In this document: positions 63,426 through 64,000 of the stretch, piece by piece | Numbering within the stretch: position 1 is the first letter of the stretch | Layout: each line of letters starts with the position of its first letter | NCBI RefSeq assembly: GCF_902706035.1 | Contig: NZ_CACSJA010000008.1 | Location: forward strand, 102,953 to 166,952 | Direction: 5' to 3' | DNA from: Pantoea sp. 18069 | GTDB taxonomy: Bacteria; Pseudomonadota; Gammaproteobacteria; Burkholderiales; Burkholderiaceae_C | Length of the DNA stretch: 64,000 bases | Notes under the pieces: generated by a model | Told to the model about the DNA's origin: nothing | The model's input: the letters and a program-made list of their open reading frames with translations, nothing else | Database searches by the model: none | Translations under genes and position numbers: made by a program

Positions 63426-63460
63426 AATAAAAAAACCCACCGAGGCGAACCAGGGCGGGC
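63426..63460 (-). terminator. imperfect terminator upstream of Gp49 gene
   Basis: Minus strand: CCCGCC ... GGTGGG, followed by seven Ts, before the Gp49 start. Confidence 0.6.
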
Positions 63461-63495
63461 AGGTGCTGGGCAGCGCCAGCAAAGAAGCGGCGTAT

Positions 63496-63684
63496 TCAGG
63501 CGGAGAAGACTTTTCCGTCTGACATGCGAGCGACGGCGCCGCCATAGGCCTTCATGAACCCAGCGCCCTTGCGAAGCGCCTCTATGTCAGCCTCCTGGGC
63601 GACCCATGCTGCAGCCGCATTGGCTTCTATATCGACCAAGACAGGGCCCAAAGCCCACATAAGAAAACGCTTGTACAGGCGCAT
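63496..63684 (-). CDS. small phage protein
   Basis: A 62-residue protein, MRLYKRFLMWALGPVLVDI to VARMSDGKVFSA, with a hydrophobic N-terminal helix and an Ala-rich middle. It begins the leftward gene set visible here. No known family. Confidence 0.5.
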   Translation of the reverse strand: MRLYKRFLMWALGPVLVDIEANAAAAWVAQEADIEALRKGAGFMKAYGGAVARMSDGKVFSA

Positions 63685-63755
63685 AGCTCAACCTCTGTGT
63701 ATTGAAATGTTTCATGTCTGCTATGTTCTGGATTCCGCAATCACAGGACCTAGAC

Positions 63756-63911
63756 ATGGCCTTAACTTTTTCACTCGCCTATAAAAACAATCCTGAAGAC
63801 TTCGAGAAACGGGTTTATGCCCAGCTTCAAGCTCAGTCAATTGCCATAGCTGCTGCACTAGCACTCGCTGCCATGAATCACACCGGGTTTCGTGGAGGCA
63901 TCAACTCTTAA
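63756..63911 (+). CDS. short rightward ORF at prophage right part
   Basis: A 51-residue frame, MALTFSLAYKNNPEDFEKRV to HTGFRGGINS, preceded by ACAGGA at fitting spacing. It is the only rightward phage gene apart from int. It stops 12 bp before the IS3-like orfA, so it may be truncated by the insertion. Function unknown. Confidence 0.4.
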   Translation: MALTFSLAYKNNPEDFEKRVYAQLQAQSIAIAAALALAAMNHTGFRGGINS

Positions 63912-63923
63912 GATGATGAAGCC

Positions 63924-64000
63924 ATGAATAAGTCCAACAAGTTCTCTCCCGAAGTCCGTGAGCGCGCAGTGCGCATGGTGCAAGAGCACCGTGGGGAATA
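63924..64000 (+). CDS. IS3-family transposase OrfA, 5' part
   Basis: The frame MNKSNKFSPEVRERAVRMVQ followed by EHRGE matches the start of IS3-type OrfA proteins (basic HTH transposase subunit). It continues past the right edge of the window. An IS left end should lie just upstream, but I cannot define its inverted repeat. Confidence 0.8.
   Translation, partial: MNKSNKFSPEVRERAVRMVQEHRGE

Larger units (their letters stand above)
34081..63912. mobile_element. siphovirus-like prophage, left end and structural region (continues right)
   Basis: Contiguous integrase, accessory, lysis, tail, head and packaging genes. All but int and one tiny ORF are on the minus strand, with many ATGA stop/start overlaps. 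Head genes are HK97-like and tail genes lambda-like. The integrase is at the left boundary in rimO. Replication and repressor genes and attR lie past the right edge. Confidence 0.93.

Noticed and set aside
63700..64000. attR of the prophage
   Set aside because: No rimO-like 5' sequence or copy of the att dyad is visible; the prophage must continue beyond the window.

Overview
The window is GC-rich DNA from a betaproteobacterium, most likely a member of the Burkholderiales (Comamonadaceae-like). The assignment rests on the EarP/EF-P pair with arginine at EF-P position 32, the TadG-like protein followed by a sigma-54 activator, the ppiD/tRNA-Val/HU order, and overall codon use. It is an inference from gene content, not a database result.

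Host chromosome, about 1-34080. The left edge holds the 3' end of a TadG-like pilus gene, a sigma-54 activator with a receiver-like domain that has lost its aspartates, and a glycosyltransferase. A small mobile-debris patch follows (4457-5950): an IS200/IS605-type right end with the last codons of tnpB, a Panacea-domain antitoxin with a putative toxin, and a frameshifted IS3 orfA remnant, ending at a tRNA-His. Between this tRNA-His and a second, identical tRNA-His (18105-18181) lies a 12-kb accessory block. It contains a periplasmic thiosulfate sulfurtransferase with a YeeE/YedE transporter, a PQQ-type sugar dehydrogenase, a caa3-like cytochrome oxidase with extra c-type cytochromes, and an AraC regulator divergent from a tannase-family lipoprotein. 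Core genes follow: ppiD, tRNA-Val, HU, pgsA, uvrC, earP and efp. Next come a small lipoprotein with a PI-PLC-like enzyme bracketed by two copies of a 60-bp terminator unit, a phytase-like lipoprotein, a four-gene chemosensory operon (CheA-like kinase, MCP-like hairpin protein, CheX, CheY) and rimO.

Prophage, about 34081 to beyond 63900. A siphovirus-type prophage with a large serine integrase is integrated at the 5' end of rimO. The integrase and rimO start codons overlap on opposite strands, and the first ~20 rimO codons look phage-derived. Everything else except a tiny right-end ORF runs leftwards: (right to left) small early/late proteins, HNH nuclease, TerS, TerL, a 54-residue membrane protein, portal, ClpP-like protease, HK97-like capsid, connector and tail genes, a G/GT tail chaperone pair with a CCCAAAA slippery site, tape measure, tail tip genes ending in a 2055-residue J protein, tail fibres, and a lysis cassette with nested Rz1. 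Replication and immunity genes and attR are not in the window. An IS3-family orfA starts at the right edge.

The most unusual spot is the accessory locus between integrase and lysis genes (35781-37660). A strong promoter, completely overlapped by a perfect 19-bp palindrome, drives a leftward set of uncharacterised genes. Between the last two sit three stem-loops that closely resemble type I-F CRISPR repeats, spaced too tightly for a working array and with no cas genes. This looks like a phage-borne CRISPR-repeat mimic or a related repeat RNA, possibly an RNA anti-CRISPR or a repeat-controlled toxin-like unit, and is the best candidate here for an undescribed system.
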